Below are positions 34,898 to 44,007 of a stretch of DNA of 64,000 bases, in pieces. This stretch comes from Paenibacillus marchantiae (GTDB lineage: Bacteria > Bacillota > Bacilli > Paenibacillales > Paenibacillaceae): the NCBI RefSeq assembly GCF_028771845.1, contig NZ_CP118270.1:4402001-4466000 (forward strand). Direction: 5' to 3'. The position numbers and the translations under genes were made by a program. The notes beneath the pieces are model-generated. The model did not search any database. It saw only the letters and a list, made by a program, of their open reading frames with translations, and had not been told where the DNA came from. Positions within the stretch are counted from its first letter, which is position 1. Each line of letters opens with the position of its first letter.

Positions 34898-35884
34898 ATG
34901 ATAAGAGTTACAACTAAAATGATTGATAAACAATTAAGATTGAAAGGCAAACTTATTGATTTATTAATGAAATCTTCTCATGAAGAAAAGTGGCTTAACT
35001 CGATGAGGAAAATCAAAAAAAGATCGGATTCAACAGCGGGGAAAGACATCGACGGTTTACAGTGTAGTGAAGAATGGATACCACGTACAAGTGATGGCTC
35101 CAAGATACGTGTTCGAATTTATAAACCTCTACACGCCAAAGGTAATGCGCCAGGTGTCCTTTGGATACATGGAGGGGGATATGCCATGGGAAACCCGGAG
35201 CAATTCGGGGCAACCTACAAAAAATTAATTGATGCAGGGAACTGTGTAGTCGTTGCACCAGATTATCAATTATCGATTGATGCTCCCTATCCAGCAGCTT
35301 TAAATGATTGTTATGATACCCTTTTATGGATGAAAAGCCATGTGAAAGAACTTGGGATTAGAGAGGATCAACTCATGGTAGGCGGAGAAAGCGCTGGAGG
35401 TGGTCTAACCGCTGCACTTACTCTTTACGCCAGAGATAAGGGAGAAGTAAACATTGCATTTCAAATGCCGCTGTATCCCATGATCGATGATAGAATGATT
35501 ACTGAATCCGCTAAGGACAATAATGCCCCCATTTGGAACTCTGATTATAATCAGTGGGCTTGGAAATTGTATCTTGGCGAATTGGTAGGGAAGGATGTAC
35601 CTCCCTATGCGGCTGCTGCCCGAGCTACCGACTACAGCAATCTTCCTCCGACAGTCACTTTTGTTGGTGATTTGGAACCATTTCGAGACGAAACGATTCA
35701 ATATGTAGAAAACTTAAGAAAAGCAGGTGTACCTGTTGATTTCGAACTCTACAAAGGCTGCTATCATGGCTTTGATATTATTCAACCCAATGCAGAAGTA
35801 AGTAAAAAGGCAGTTTCAGTTTTTATTGATTCATTTAAATACGCAGTAGATCATTATTTTGCTGAGCAGACAGCGAAAAGATGA
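34898..35884 (+). CDS. Alpha/beta hydrolase, HSL-type esterase/lipase
   Basis: A 328-residue serine hydrolase of the hormone-sensitive-lipase family. The oxyanion motif is WIHGGGYAMG (89-98), the nucleophile elbow GGESAGGG (Ser165), the acid in VGDLEPFRDE and the His in CYHGFDI. No signal peptide. GAAAGGA lies 8 bases before the ATG at 34898; an in-frame ATG at 34889 overlaps the ribosome site. The ester substrate is unknown. Confidence 0.88.
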   Translation: MIRVTTKMIDKQLRLKGKLIDLLMKSSHEEKWLNSMRKIKKRSDSTAGKDIDGLQCSEEWIPRTSDGSKIRVRIYKPLHAKGNAPGVLWIHGGGYAMGNPEQFGATYKKLIDAGNCVVVAPDYQLSIDAPYPAALNDCYDTLLWMKSHVKELGIREDQLMVGGESAGGGLTAALTLYARDKGEVNIAFQMPLYPMIDDRMITESAKDNNAPIWNSDYNQWAWKLYLGELVGKDVPPYAAAARATDYSNLPPTVTFVGDLEPFRDETIQYVENLRKAGVPVDFELYKGCYHGFDIIQPNAEVSKKAVSVFIDSFKYAVDHYFAEQTAKR

Positions 35885-35888
35885 TATT

Positions 35889-35928
35889 AAAAGGCGTACA
35901 TTCCATAACATAGGAATGTACGCCTTTT
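35889..35928. terminator. Bidirectional terminator between esterase and metE
   Basis: A perfect 16-bp stem AAAAGGCGTACATTCC with its complement, 8-base loop, and T4 on one side and A4 on the other, between convergent genes. Confidence 0.85.
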
Positions 35929-35962
35929 ATAAACGAATTTTTGAATTCTTTATCTATTCCAA

Positions 35963-38254
35963 TTAAACCGTTGTTGCAACGTGCTTTTCACGAGCAATCT
36001 TGGTTGCATCAACCATGTTTCGCAAGGAAGCAACGGTTTCTTCGAGTCCACGAGTTTTGAGACCGCAATCCGGATTAATCCAGAACAATTTAGGGTCCAA
36101 TACACGCAAGGCGCGTTCAATCATGCTCGTCATTTCATCTACACTTGGAACACGTGGGCTATGGATATCATATACGCCAAGTCCAATACCTAGTTTATAA
36201 GTGTTCAACTCAAAGCTGTGAATCAGTTCACCGTGACTGCGGGATGTCTCGATCGAAATAACATCGGCATCCATCGCTTCGATGGAATCGATCATGTCAT
36301 GGAATTCGCAATAGCACATATGTGTGTGAATTTGAGTCGTGTCTTGAACCGTGCAAGTGGAAATACGGAAAGCTTTGACAGCCCAAGCCAGATAATCGGC
36401 TTGCTCGTTTTCCTTCAACGGCAGTCCTTCGCGAACCGCTGGCTCATCGACCTGGATCATACCAATACCTGCTTGTTCCAACGCTTCGACTTCTTGTCTC
36501 AGTGCATACGCCAATTGATATGCGATATGCTCGCGCGGAATGTCTTCCCGTACAAATGACCAGTTCATGATGGTGATCGGTCCAGTCAGCATACCTTTTA
36601 CAGGACGTTGTGTCTGGGACTGTGCATATTTGGTTTCTTCAACGGTCATTTCTCCGGTAAATGCAACGTCTCCGAAAATAATTGGTGGTTTTACGCAACG
36701 GGAACCGTATGATTGAACCCATCCGAATTGTGTAAAGGCAAACCCTGCAAGTTTTTCGCCAAAGAACTCTACCATGTCGGTACGCTCAAACTCACCATGT
36801 ACGAGAACATCGATCTCGATGTCTTCCTGAATTTTGATCCAGATATCAATTTGATCCCGGATGAAGGCAGCATACTGCTCATTGTTCAACTCACCCTTAC
36901 GCCACAATTGACGTGCTTTACGCACTTCTGCGGATTGTGGGAAGCTGCCGATAGTCGTTGTTGGGAAAAGTGGCAATTTCCATTTGTCCTGCTGCGCGAT
37001 ATGACGCTCGGCAAACGGACGGGAACGTTCCGGCTGTTGAACGCTGAGTGTAGCCACGGCTTCTTGAACAGCAACACGATTGCGCTCTTCAGATTGCTGG
37101 AGAGCCTGGATCGTACGATCGGAATTTTCAATTTCAGCGATGATTTCAGCGTTTCTTGAAGACAATGCTTTCGTCAACAGAACGATCTCGTCCAACTTTT
37201 CATCTGCAAACGCCAGAGCATTTTTCAGTTCGGATGTGAGTTTAGTTTCACGCTCTGTCGTTACCGGAACATGAAGCAAACTGCATGAGGATTGCACGAT
37301 TAAACGTTCAGGTGTCACGAGTTCAGCCAGTTCATCCAACAGCTTCAGTTTTCCTGGCAAAGAGGCTTTCCAGATCCCACGGCCGTCAATAACCCCAGCA
37401 CCCAAAACTTTATCCGCTGGGAAACCGGACGCTTGAATGGACTGAATGTTACCCGTAGCTCCATGTACAAAATCAAGTCCGATACCTTGAACCGGTAGGG
37501 CAACAATGTTGCTATAGTTCTCTACGGATTCAAAGTAGGTTTGCAGCATAATGTTCAGACCTGGTACAGCAGATGCAAACGTCTCATAAATTTTACTCAG
37601 CAGCTCTAGGTCAGCATCACTTGTTTTGGTAACGAGGATTGGCTCGTCAATCTGTACCCACTGAACTCCTTCATTTGCAAGCTCTTGAAGCACTTGTACA
37701 TAGAGCGGAAGCAGGCGGTCCAGCCAAGCGTTCGTTTCGGATTTATCATATCCTTTGGACAGCTTCAGGAAGGTCAACGGTCCGACAAGAACCGGTTTTC
37801 CTTCAATACCGAGCTTCTCTTTAGCTTCGCGATAAGCAATAAGTGGTTTATTTTCCGTAAGGGCAGGGGAAGCACCGTCCAGTTCAGGCACGATATAGTG
37901 ATAGTTCGTGTTAAACCATTTTGTCATTTCACTTGCTGCTGCATCTTTCGTTCCCCGTGCAATTCCGTAATAGACGGACAAAGGTACAGCGCCACCGTCA
38001 TATGCAAACCGTTTTGGAACAATTCCGAACATAACGGCAGTATCCAGAATGTGATCATAGTAACTGAAATCATTGACAGGAATAAGATCGATACCTTTTT
38101 CTTGCTGCTTGCGCAGGTGATCTAACCGAATCTCCTGCAATTTTGCTTGAAAATCTGTTTCTTCGAGCTTACCTGACCAGAATGCCTCCAAGGCTTTCTT
38201 CCATTCCCGATCCGCACCAATTCGTGGATATCCCAATACACTGCTTTTTGCCAT
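35963..38254 (-). CDS. metE: Cobalamin-independent methionine synthase
   Basis: A 763-residue enzyme that moves the methyl group of 5-methyltetrahydrofolate (triglutamate) to homocysteine, the last step of methionine synthesis. The start MAKSSVLGYPRIGADREWKK is typical. Zinc ligands are visible as His645 and Cys647 (HMCYC), Glu669 (SIETSR) and Cys730 (NPDCGLKTRG). Length is standard. GAGGAG lies 9 bases before the ATG. The upstream region holds no S-box riboswitch that I can see, but a palindrome of MET-box form lies 85 bases before the start. It stands alone and is divergent from an MBL-fold gene. Confidence 0.97.
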   Translation of the reverse strand: MAKSSVLGYPRIGADREWKKALEAFWSGKLEETDFQAKLQEIRLDHLRKQQEKGIDLIPVNDFSYYDHILDTAVMFGIVPKRFAYDGGAVPLSVYYGIARGTKDAAASEMTKWFNTNYHYIVPELDGASPALTENKPLIAYREAKEKLGIEGKPVLVGPLTFLKLSKGYDKSETNAWLDRLLPLYVQVLQELANEGVQWVQIDEPILVTKTSDADLELLSKIYETFASAVPGLNIMLQTYFESVENYSNIVALPVQGIGLDFVHGATGNIQSIQASGFPADKVLGAGVIDGRGIWKASLPGKLKLLDELAELVTPERLIVQSSCSLLHVPVTTERETKLTSELKNALAFADEKLDEIVLLTKALSSRNAEIIAEIENSDRTIQALQQSEERNRVAVQEAVATLSVQQPERSRPFAERHIAQQDKWKLPLFPTTTIGSFPQSAEVRKARQLWRKGELNNEQYAAFIRDQIDIWIKIQEDIEIDVLVHGEFERTDMVEFFGEKLAGFAFTQFGWVQSYGSRCVKPPIIFGDVAFTGEMTVEETKYAQSQTQRPVKGMLTGPITIMNWSFVREDIPREHIAYQLAYALRQEVEALEQAGIGMIQVDEPAVREGLPLKENEQADYLAWAVKAFRISTCTVQDTTQIHTHMCYCEFHDMIDSIEAMDADVISIETSRSHGELIHSFELNTYKLGIGLGVYDIHSPRVPSVDEMTSMIERALRVLDPKLFWINPDCGLKTRGLEETVASLRNMVDATKIAREKHVATTV

Positions 38255-38338
38255 GACGTAAAACTCCTCTACAATATGTTACCAAAAAGTTACCACATAT
38301 CCGGAGTTATAATGTAATTCCATTAAGTTATATCTAGC

Positions 38339-38355
38339 TATAGCCTATGGCTATA
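38339..38355. promoter_or_regulatory. MET-box-like palindrome upstream of metE
   Basis: TATAGCC-TAT-GGCTATA is a perfect 7-bp inverted repeat of 17 bases. It has the same frame as the MET-box (TATAGTTTNAAACTATA) bound by LysR-type methionine regulators MtaR/MetR in streptococci and lactococci. It suggests activation of metE by such a regulator. Confidence 0.55.
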
Positions 38356-38453
38356 CCAGAAAGAGGTTGAGAAAACCGCTGTCGATTCAGACTGGGTTAA
38401 TCGATCGTTTTAGTATATAATGACGTTTGATTCAGAAAGGAGAGGTATCCATA

Positions 38454-39419
38454 ATGCGCGGAATAGGGGCATTCACAGGTTCAAGGCATTTCCGATTGAA
38501 TGAGGTTACCGAGGGTGTATTTGCTGCGATTGCAGTTCCCGGTACAGGTTCATTGGGCAATGCCACAATCGTTGACTTAGGCGATGAAACGCTAGTTGTG
38601 GACACATTTACGACGATACAGGCTGCAGAGGATTTGCAAGCAGCCGCTGAGTACCTCACGGGTAGAAAGGCTTCTTATGTAATCAACACGCATTGGCATA
38701 GTGACCACACATGTGGCAATCAAGTATTTGTCCCTGCAGCACAGATTATTTCCACATCGATTACTCGCGAAATTATGGATACTTTTGTTAGGAACAGGAT
38801 AACGCAGCAGTTGGCAAAACCTGAAGCGATATATGATGCTATAGACGAACTCGATGAACAAATACAACGAGAGACAAACGAAAAGTTAAGACAGGAAATG
38901 CAATGGGATAATGCCAGTGACCGTGAATATATGAAGATGCTCCCCGATCTGGTATATTCATTACCGAACTTGACTTTTGATCAGCAGATGACTATTCATG
39001 GCAGTAAGCGCAGTGTTGAACTTATTACTTTTGGCGGAGGTCATACCCAGAGCGATGCCCTGGTGTTTATTCCGAAAGACAGAATTGCGATAATGGGGGA
39101 TCTGGTCTTATCTAAACATCATCCGGTTCTCATGTATGCTAATCCTCAGCAATGGCTGGATATTTTGAACAAAGTCGAACAGCTGGATATAGAAATCATC
39201 GTACCGGGGCATGGAGAAGTATGTTCATTGAACGCACTACATGAAGTCAAAGACTACATAACGGATCTATTGGAAATAGTGACCGATGCTGCTCAAAGAA
39301 ACCAAAGCTTGGACGAAATTACTGTACCATCAGCCTATCAGGAATGGTTCTTCACTACGTATTTCAAGTCCAATTTGCAAAGCATGCATGAGTGGATCAA
39401 GAAAAGTGGTAAAAGTTGA
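38454..39419 (+). CDS. MBL-fold metallo-hydrolase
   Basis: A 321-residue metallo-beta-lactamase-fold protein. The zinc motif HxHxDH is THWHSDHTCGN (His80, His82, Asp84, His85); GGHTQSDAL and VPGHGEV provide the later ligands. GDLVLSKHHPV is typical of hydrolases that act on small molecules, not of true beta-lactamases with a signal peptide, which is absent here. AAAGGAGAGG lies 8 bases before the ATG at 38454. The substrate is unknown; a cytoplasmic quenching or detoxifying lactonase/thioesterase is possible. Confidence 0.85.
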   Translation: MRGIGAFTGSRHFRLNEVTEGVFAAIAVPGTGSLGNATIVDLGDETLVVDTFTTIQAAEDLQAAAEYLTGRKASYVINTHWHSDHTCGNQVFVPAAQIISTSITREIMDTFVRNRITQQLAKPEAIYDAIDELDEQIQRETNEKLRQEMQWDNASDREYMKMLPDLVYSLPNLTFDQQMTIHGSKRSVELITFGGGHTQSDALVFIPKDRIAIMGDLVLSKHHPVLMYANPQQWLDILNKVEQLDIEIIVPGHGEVCSLNALHEVKDYITDLLEIVTDAAQRNQSLDEITVPSAYQEWFFTTYFKSNLQSMHEWIKKSGKS

Positions 39420-39468
39420 ACCTGACTCGATCCGTTATTGTCCTCACATCATACTTATAGTTTTTAGG

Positions 39469-39494
39469 AAGTCGCCCTATAAGGCGACTTTTTT
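39469..39494 (+). terminator. Terminator of the MBL-fold gene
   Basis: AAGTCGCC/GGCGACTT with a 6-base loop and six T; a member of the repeated family. Confidence 0.88.
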
Positions 39495-39562
39495 GTTTTG
39501 ATCCTTCTCAGCAGGTACTATTCAGGATCATGGTTGTTAAGAAGATAGACTCATAATAGAGA

Positions 39563-39593
39563 CTCCTTAACAAATGTTGGGGAGCTTTTTTTT
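39563..39593 (+). terminator. Second terminator before the AraC gene
   Basis: A 9-bp stem (two G-T pairs) CTCCTTAAC/GTTGGGGAG with a 4-base loop and eight T. It follows the previous terminator by only ~70 bases, so it may end a small RNA or just back up the first. Confidence 0.7.
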
Positions 39594-39701
39594 CGTTTTT
39601 TCAATCGTTTTTTATCTCGATTAGAAGGGACAGCTATACTTGATGCATAATAATGATAACTAGATCATTGTTGAACTGGAAAATGTGGAAAGGGTGATTT
39701 G

Positions 39702-40580
39702 ATGGGTGTACCTACTTTTCTTGAAACAGGTCATATGACTGAAGGTTTTCCAATCAAGGTAATTCATACCGAGGAACAGTTTAATTTTGCCGCACACTGG
39801 CATGAAGAGGTTGAATTGGTTGTAGTCAATGGGAAAAGCGCGAGAATTGGCATCAATAACCATGTATTTGACCTTGAACGCGGAGATGTGCTGCTTATTA
39901 AACCGGGAGACATTCACTGTTTCTTGCCAGGTACAGATCATTTAACTATTATCCTGTTTCGGCTGGAGTTATTAACGGGAAGCTTCACAACCGAAAAAGA
40001 AACCCATGACCTGGGGGAGCTTTTCAACAAAACGACGGTCATCCCGTCCAACCTTTGTAATGAGAAAAATCTTGGGAAATATATAGATGCTTTAGCGAAT
40101 GAAGAGAAAGATCAACAGGCGGGGTATCGCTGGTTAATGGTTGCCAGATTATATGATCTCATCGTTCATATGCTGCGCACAAAGGCACCGATTACAGATG
40201 AATTAACTTCAGGATGCCTTTGTACGCCTTCCAAAAAGTTTGAATTTCTTGAATCGGTCTGTGAATACCTGGAGGAGCACTACGCTGAACCCGTCAAACT
40301 GGATCAAGTCGCAGAGCACATTAAATTTAGCAAGTTTCACGTATGTAAATTGTTTAAAGAGATCAAAGGAATCACACTGATGGAATACCTGAATCATTTT
40401 CGAATAATCAAATCAGAATGGGCGTTATTGTTTCGCGACGAATCTATTCTGGATATTGCCATTGGTCATGGGTTCAACAATGTGAACTCATACAACCGTC
40501 TGTTCAAAAAATATAATGATTGTACCCCGTCCGAATTTCGCAAGAAGCATCGTACAAATATCACAACATATGAAGGATGA
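39702..40580 (+). CDS. AraC-family regulator with cupin sensor
   Basis: A 292-residue regulator. The N-terminal ~90 residues form an AraC-type cupin (FNFAAHWHEEVELVVV, DVLLIKPGDIHCF) that binds sugar. The C-terminal ~100 residues hold two helix-turn-helix motifs (LDQVAEHIKFSKFHVCKLFK and ILDIAIGHGFNNVNSYNRLF). GGAAAGGGTGA lies before the ATG at 39702. It precedes a sugar importer operon in the same direction and probably activates it. Confidence 0.9.
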   Translation: MGVPTFLETGHMTEGFPIKVIHTEEQFNFAAHWHEEVELVVVNGKSARIGINNHVFDLERGDVLLIKPGDIHCFLPGTDHLTIILFRLELLTGSFTTEKETHDLGELFNKTTVIPSNLCNEKNLGKYIDALANEEKDQQAGYRWLMVARLYDLIVHMLRTKAPITDELTSGCLCTPSKKFEFLESVCEYLEEHYAEPVKLDQVAEHIKFSKFHVCKLFKEIKGITLMEYLNHFRIIKSEWALLFRDESILDIAIGHGFNNVNSYNRLFKKYNDCTPSEFRKKHRTNITTYEG

Positions 40581-40590
40581 TTCACAATAT

Positions 40591-40613
40591 TTGGGGAGAA
40601 AGCCTTCTCCAAA
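40591..40613 (+). terminator. Weak hairpin after the AraC gene
   Basis: GAGAA/TTCTC stem with bulged flanks and a 4-base loop; no T-run. It leaves room for read-through into the importer genes. Confidence 0.35.
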
Positions 40614-40633
40614 ATCCATATACTCTAATAAAT

Positions 40634-40647
40634 TGTAAGCGTTTCCT
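40634..40647 (+). promoter_or_regulatory. cre site (CcpA operator)
   Basis: TGTAAGCGTTTCCT fits the consensus TGWAARCGYTWNCW at every position and lies 19 bases before the lipoprotein start. It predicts catabolite repression of this importer by CcpA. Confidence 0.7.
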
Positions 40648-40665
40648 TTTTGAAGGAGGGGGCCC

Positions 40666-41940
40666 ATGAAGAAGTTTAAGCTTAAATATATCTCCATGAT
40701 TGCACTCGTAAGCGCAGTGTTAATGGTGTCCGGCTGCCAACCAAGTGGAGCCAACCAGTCCAAGCAGGAGGAAATCACCGTCTGGAGTTTTACGGATGAA
40801 GCAGGTTATGCTATTGAAAAATTCGAGGAGAAATATCCTAACATTAAGGTGAATTTTGTCAATATTCCAGGCAATTTCTACATCACCAAGCTTAAGTCTG
40901 CACTACAGACAACGTCTAAGGCTCCGGATGTGTTTATGATCGAGAATGCAAATATAAGAGAGCTAATTGATGTGCCTTATCTGGAGAATTTATCGGCAGC
41001 ACCGTATAACGCCAATGAATTAATTCCAGAGCAATATGCTTTTGTGCAGGCTAATGAGAAGGATAGCGAAGGAAATATTAAAGCGATCGGTTATCAGGGA
41101 ACGCCTGGAGGTATTTATTATCGGAGAGATCTGGCCAAAGAATATTTGGGTACGGACGATCCGGAGAAGGTAGCGCCGCAAATTGATACATGGGAGAAGA
41201 TATTCGAAATTGGAGAGAGAGTTGAGCAGGAGAGTGGAAATAAAGTTCATGCCCTTGCCAACTGGAATGCGATATCCAATTCATATGATGGTATCCCTTG
41301 GGTTAAGGATGGGAAGTTAGTCATCGATCCCTCTTATATGAGGGTGCTTGACCTTGTTCGTGAAGCCCGTCAGCGGCATGTGCTTGCAGAGTTGGATGAT
41401 GGTAGTGCAGGATATGCGGCTTCGATGCAAAAAGGCCAAGTGATGTTCTATCCGGGAGCAACCTGGGCGTTGCAATACACCTTTAAGGCGAACGCTCCGG
41501 ATACCGAAGGATTGTGGGGTCTCTCGCCGGGGCCATCTGCTTTTAGTGCCGGTGGAACTTATATTGCGATGTACAGCAAAAGTGACAAAAAGGATCTGGC
41601 CTGGAAGTTTATTGAGTTTTATAACTTTGATCATGATTTTCTGTCTGGGCTGGCGAAGGAACAGGACTATTTCACAAGTAACATGGTCGTGAATGATCAG
41701 CTTGCGGGATCTGTATCTTCAGCGTATTTGGGAGGGCAGAAGCATTTTGAGTTTTTCTCGGAAGCAGCCAAGCAGGTTCCTGTATATGAGCGAACCAAAT
41801 ATGATTCAACCATTAACAATGACATCTTCAAAAATGTTCTCCAGTTGTATCTCAATAATGACATTCAGACCAAAGAAGAAGCCGTAAAACGAATCAATCG
41901 TGATGTCAAATTGAGATTTCCGGAGCTGGAAGTGGATTAG
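40666..41940 (+). CDS. Sugar ABC transporter substrate-binding lipoprotein (family 1)
   Basis: A 424-residue binding protein of the MalE/UgpB type with lipobox VSGC at about residues 21-24. VWSFTDEAGYAIEKFEEKYP is a typical mature start, and YPGATWALQY and GGTYIAMYSKSD lie in the ligand-binding half. GAAGGAGGG precedes the ATG. It is shorter than the ~520-560-residue binding proteins of the other loci here and belongs to a different subfamily. The sugar is unknown. Confidence 0.9.
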   Translation: MKKFKLKYISMIALVSAVLMVSGCQPSGANQSKQEEITVWSFTDEAGYAIEKFEEKYPNIKVNFVNIPGNFYITKLKSALQTTSKAPDVFMIENANIRELIDVPYLENLSAAPYNANELIPEQYAFVQANEKDSEGNIKAIGYQGTPGGIYYRRDLAKEYLGTDDPEKVAPQIDTWEKIFEIGERVEQESGNKVHALANWNAISNSYDGIPWVKDGKLVIDPSYMRVLDLVREARQRHVLAELDDGSAGYAASMQKGQVMFYPGATWALQYTFKANAPDTEGLWGLSPGPSAFSAGGTYIAMYSKSDKKDLAWKFIEFYNFDHDFLSGLAKEQDYFTSNMVVNDQLAGSVSSAYLGGQKHFEFFSEAAKQVPVYERTKYDSTINNDIFKNVLQLYLNNDIQTKEEAVKRINRDVKLRFPELEVD

Positions 41941-41992
41941 CTTAGAAGTAAGCGAATGCCTTTTAATCATCCGATGACTGGGGGTACAAATC

Positions 41993-42883
41993 ATGTTTGC
42001 CAAGTCAATCCGCAAAGATCATTACGGATACTATTTCATTGCTCCGTTTTTCATTCTTTTCGCCATTTTTGGGCTATACCCCATTCTGTATTCTCTCTAT
42101 ATCAGCTTCACCAACTTTGATGGGATTACTACGCCAGACTTCGTCGGAATGGGTAACTATATTGCTGTTCTGCAAGATCCTTTGTTCTACAAGACATTAT
42201 TTAATACTCTTTTTATCTGGGGTGTCTCTGTGGTCCCACAACTTACTGTTTCGCTTGTACTCGCCTTTATCCTCAACGACAAGTTACTTAAGGGAAGAGA
42301 CTTTTTCAGAGCGGTTTATTTCTTTCCCAACATCGTTACCGCTGCATCATTGGGTCTGCTTGTGAGTCTGATCTTTGATTGGCAATCCGGCGGTTTAAAT
42401 CATTTTCTGGTTCAAGTTGGACTTATCGATGATCCAATTAACTGGAAAAATGATCCTTGGTTTATGCGACTGATTGTTTCATCCATTCTGTTCTTTCAAT
42501 ACTTTGGTTACTCCATGGTCATCTATCTGGCAGGGCTGCAGGGTATTGATCCGGCACTGCAGGAAGCCGCTCAAATGGATGGGGCGAAAAAGAAACATAT
42601 TTTCATTCATATCATCGTTCCAATGCTCCGCCCAATCATTCTATTTCAGATGATCACGTCCATTATTGGGGGTATTCAGATTTTCGATCAGCCGTTTACA
42701 TTGACGAATGGAACGGGTGGTCCGGATCGTGCAGCCATGACGAGTATTATGTATCTGTATAATGTGGCATTCCAAAGTACACGTTTTGGTTATGGGGCGG
42801 CCATTGCATTCTGTCTGTTCATCATCATTATCCTGCTATCGGTCGTATCCTTCATGATGACGAAGCGCAAGAGCCGTGCATAG
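41993..42883 (+). CDS. Sugar ABC transporter permease (MalF/UgpA-like)
   Basis: A 296-residue permease with about six membrane segments and the EAA loop LQEAAQMDGAKKKHIFIHII followed by VPMLRP. GPDRAAMTSIMYLYN near the end is common in this group. It starts 52 bases after the binding protein with GGGGG ahead of the ATG. Partner of the next gene. Confidence 0.92.
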   Translation: MFAKSIRKDHYGYYFIAPFFILFAIFGLYPILYSLYISFTNFDGITTPDFVGMGNYIAVLQDPLFYKTLFNTLFIWGVSVVPQLTVSLVLAFILNDKLLKGRDFFRAVYFFPNIVTAASLGLLVSLIFDWQSGGLNHFLVQVGLIDDPINWKNDPWFMRLIVSSILFFQYFGYSMVIYLAGLQGIDPALQEAAQMDGAKKKHIFIHIIVPMLRPIILFQMITSIIGGIQIFDQPFTLTNGTGGPDRAAMTSIMYLYNVAFQSTRFGYGAAIAFCLFIIIILLSVVSFMMTKRKSRA

Positions 42884-42898
42884 GGAGGGGGAAATGAA

Positions 42899-43780
42899 AT
42901 GCCAACCGTCAAACCAGTCGAACAACAAAAAGTTACTCTACAGCAGTACGATACTGTGAGGCGTCTGACACTGGGCAAAGTCATTATTTATCTGTGTTTG
43001 ATTGGCCTAGCCGTGCTCTGTATCATTCCATTTTATCTCATGCTCATCTATTCCACGCATAATAATGCGACGATTGCATCGACATTTACGTTTCTGCCCG
43101 GCCCCTTCTTGCTGGATAATTATACGAACATGGCTTCCAAAATCAATATCTGGCGCGGGTTTGCCAACAGCTTTTTCATTGCCGGAACGTCTACGGTGCT
43201 ATCTTTGTATATCGGTTCACTAACGGCTTATGGCTTCGCCAAGTTCAAGTTCAAAGGTCGCAACTGGCTATTCCTGTTCTTGCTTGCGACCATGATGGTG
43301 CCTGGGCAGCTCGCGCTGATCGGGATGTATCGTCTGTTCAGTATGTTAGGTTTGCTGGACAGCTATGCAGCGATCATTTTGCCGGCAGCGGCGAATGCAT
43401 TTAATGTGTTTTTTATCAAACAATTTATGGAGAGCAGCATTCCAGACGAGATTATTGAATCTGCACGTGTAGATGGTGCAGGGGAGTTCCGCACGTTCAA
43501 TCAGATTGTCTTGCCCATTCTGGGCCCGGCCATATCGGCCCTTGGTATATTCACCTTTATCGGTTCGTGGAATAATTTTCTCACGCCGCTGGTCCTGTTT
43601 TTCTCCCTGGATAAATATCCGCTTCCGGTACTCGTTGCGCTGGTACAAGGATATTATGGAATGGATTACGGACTGTTGTATTTGGGTGTTGCGATCTCGA
43701 TCTTGCCTATTATCATTGTCTTTGCGATATTCTCCAGACAAATTATAGGCAGCGTTGCATTAGGTGCGGTTAAGGGATAG
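42899..43780 (+). CDS. Sugar ABC transporter permease (MalG/UgpE-like)
   Basis: A 293-residue permease, second half of the channel. The EAA loop is IIESARVDGAGEFRTFNQIV followed by LPILGP, and the end VALGAVKG is typical. AGGGAGGGGG lies about 7 bases before the ATG and 15 bases separate it from the previous gene. No ATPase follows; a terminator closes the operon. Confidence 0.92.
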   Translation: MPTVKPVEQQKVTLQQYDTVRRLTLGKVIIYLCLIGLAVLCIIPFYLMLIYSTHNNATIASTFTFLPGPFLLDNYTNMASKINIWRGFANSFFIAGTSTVLSLYIGSLTAYGFAKFKFKGRNWLFLFLLATMMVPGQLALIGMYRLFSMLGLLDSYAAIILPAAANAFNVFFIKQFMESSIPDEIIESARVDGAGEFRTFNQIVLPILGPAISALGIFTFIGSWNNFLTPLVLFFSLDKYPLPVLVALVQGYYGMDYGLLYLGVAISILPIIIVFAIFSRQIIGSVALGAVKG

Positions 43781-43795
43781 CACGTGTACGGAAAT

Positions 43796-43819
43796 AGTCG
43801 CCTTTTTGGCGGCTTTTTT
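43796..43819 (+). terminator. Terminator of the importer operon
   Basis: AGTCGCC/GGCGGCT stem, T5 loop and six T; a member of the repeated family. Confidence 0.88.
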
Positions 43820-43898
43820 GTTGTTTTACATGATATTTCTATGTCGCTGGGCACTTAAATCATGGACATCGATGCCTGAAAATTGGTGGATTACCTTT

Positions 43899-43930
43899 TT
43901 GAAAGCCCTTTCCTAAATCTATGATATACT
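43899..43930 (+). promoter_or_regulatory. Candidate promoter of the two-component operon
   Basis: An extended -10, TGA-TATACT (43922-43930), lies about 78 bases before the response regulator start, with TTGAAA at 43899-43904. The 20-base spacing is long, so the extended -10 is probably what counts. Confidence 0.4.
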
Positions 43931-44007
43931 ACGATATGACTGAATACTATGTACACCAAGATAGTCCCCTTATAGTTTGCCTTCACTTTACTTGCAAAGG
44001 AGATGTC

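Noticed and set aside
38255..38453. SAM (S-box) riboswitch or T-box before metE
   Set aside because: I looked for the conserved S-box core and for a T-box sequence with terminator on the minus strand and saw neither; only the MET-box-like palindrome stands out.
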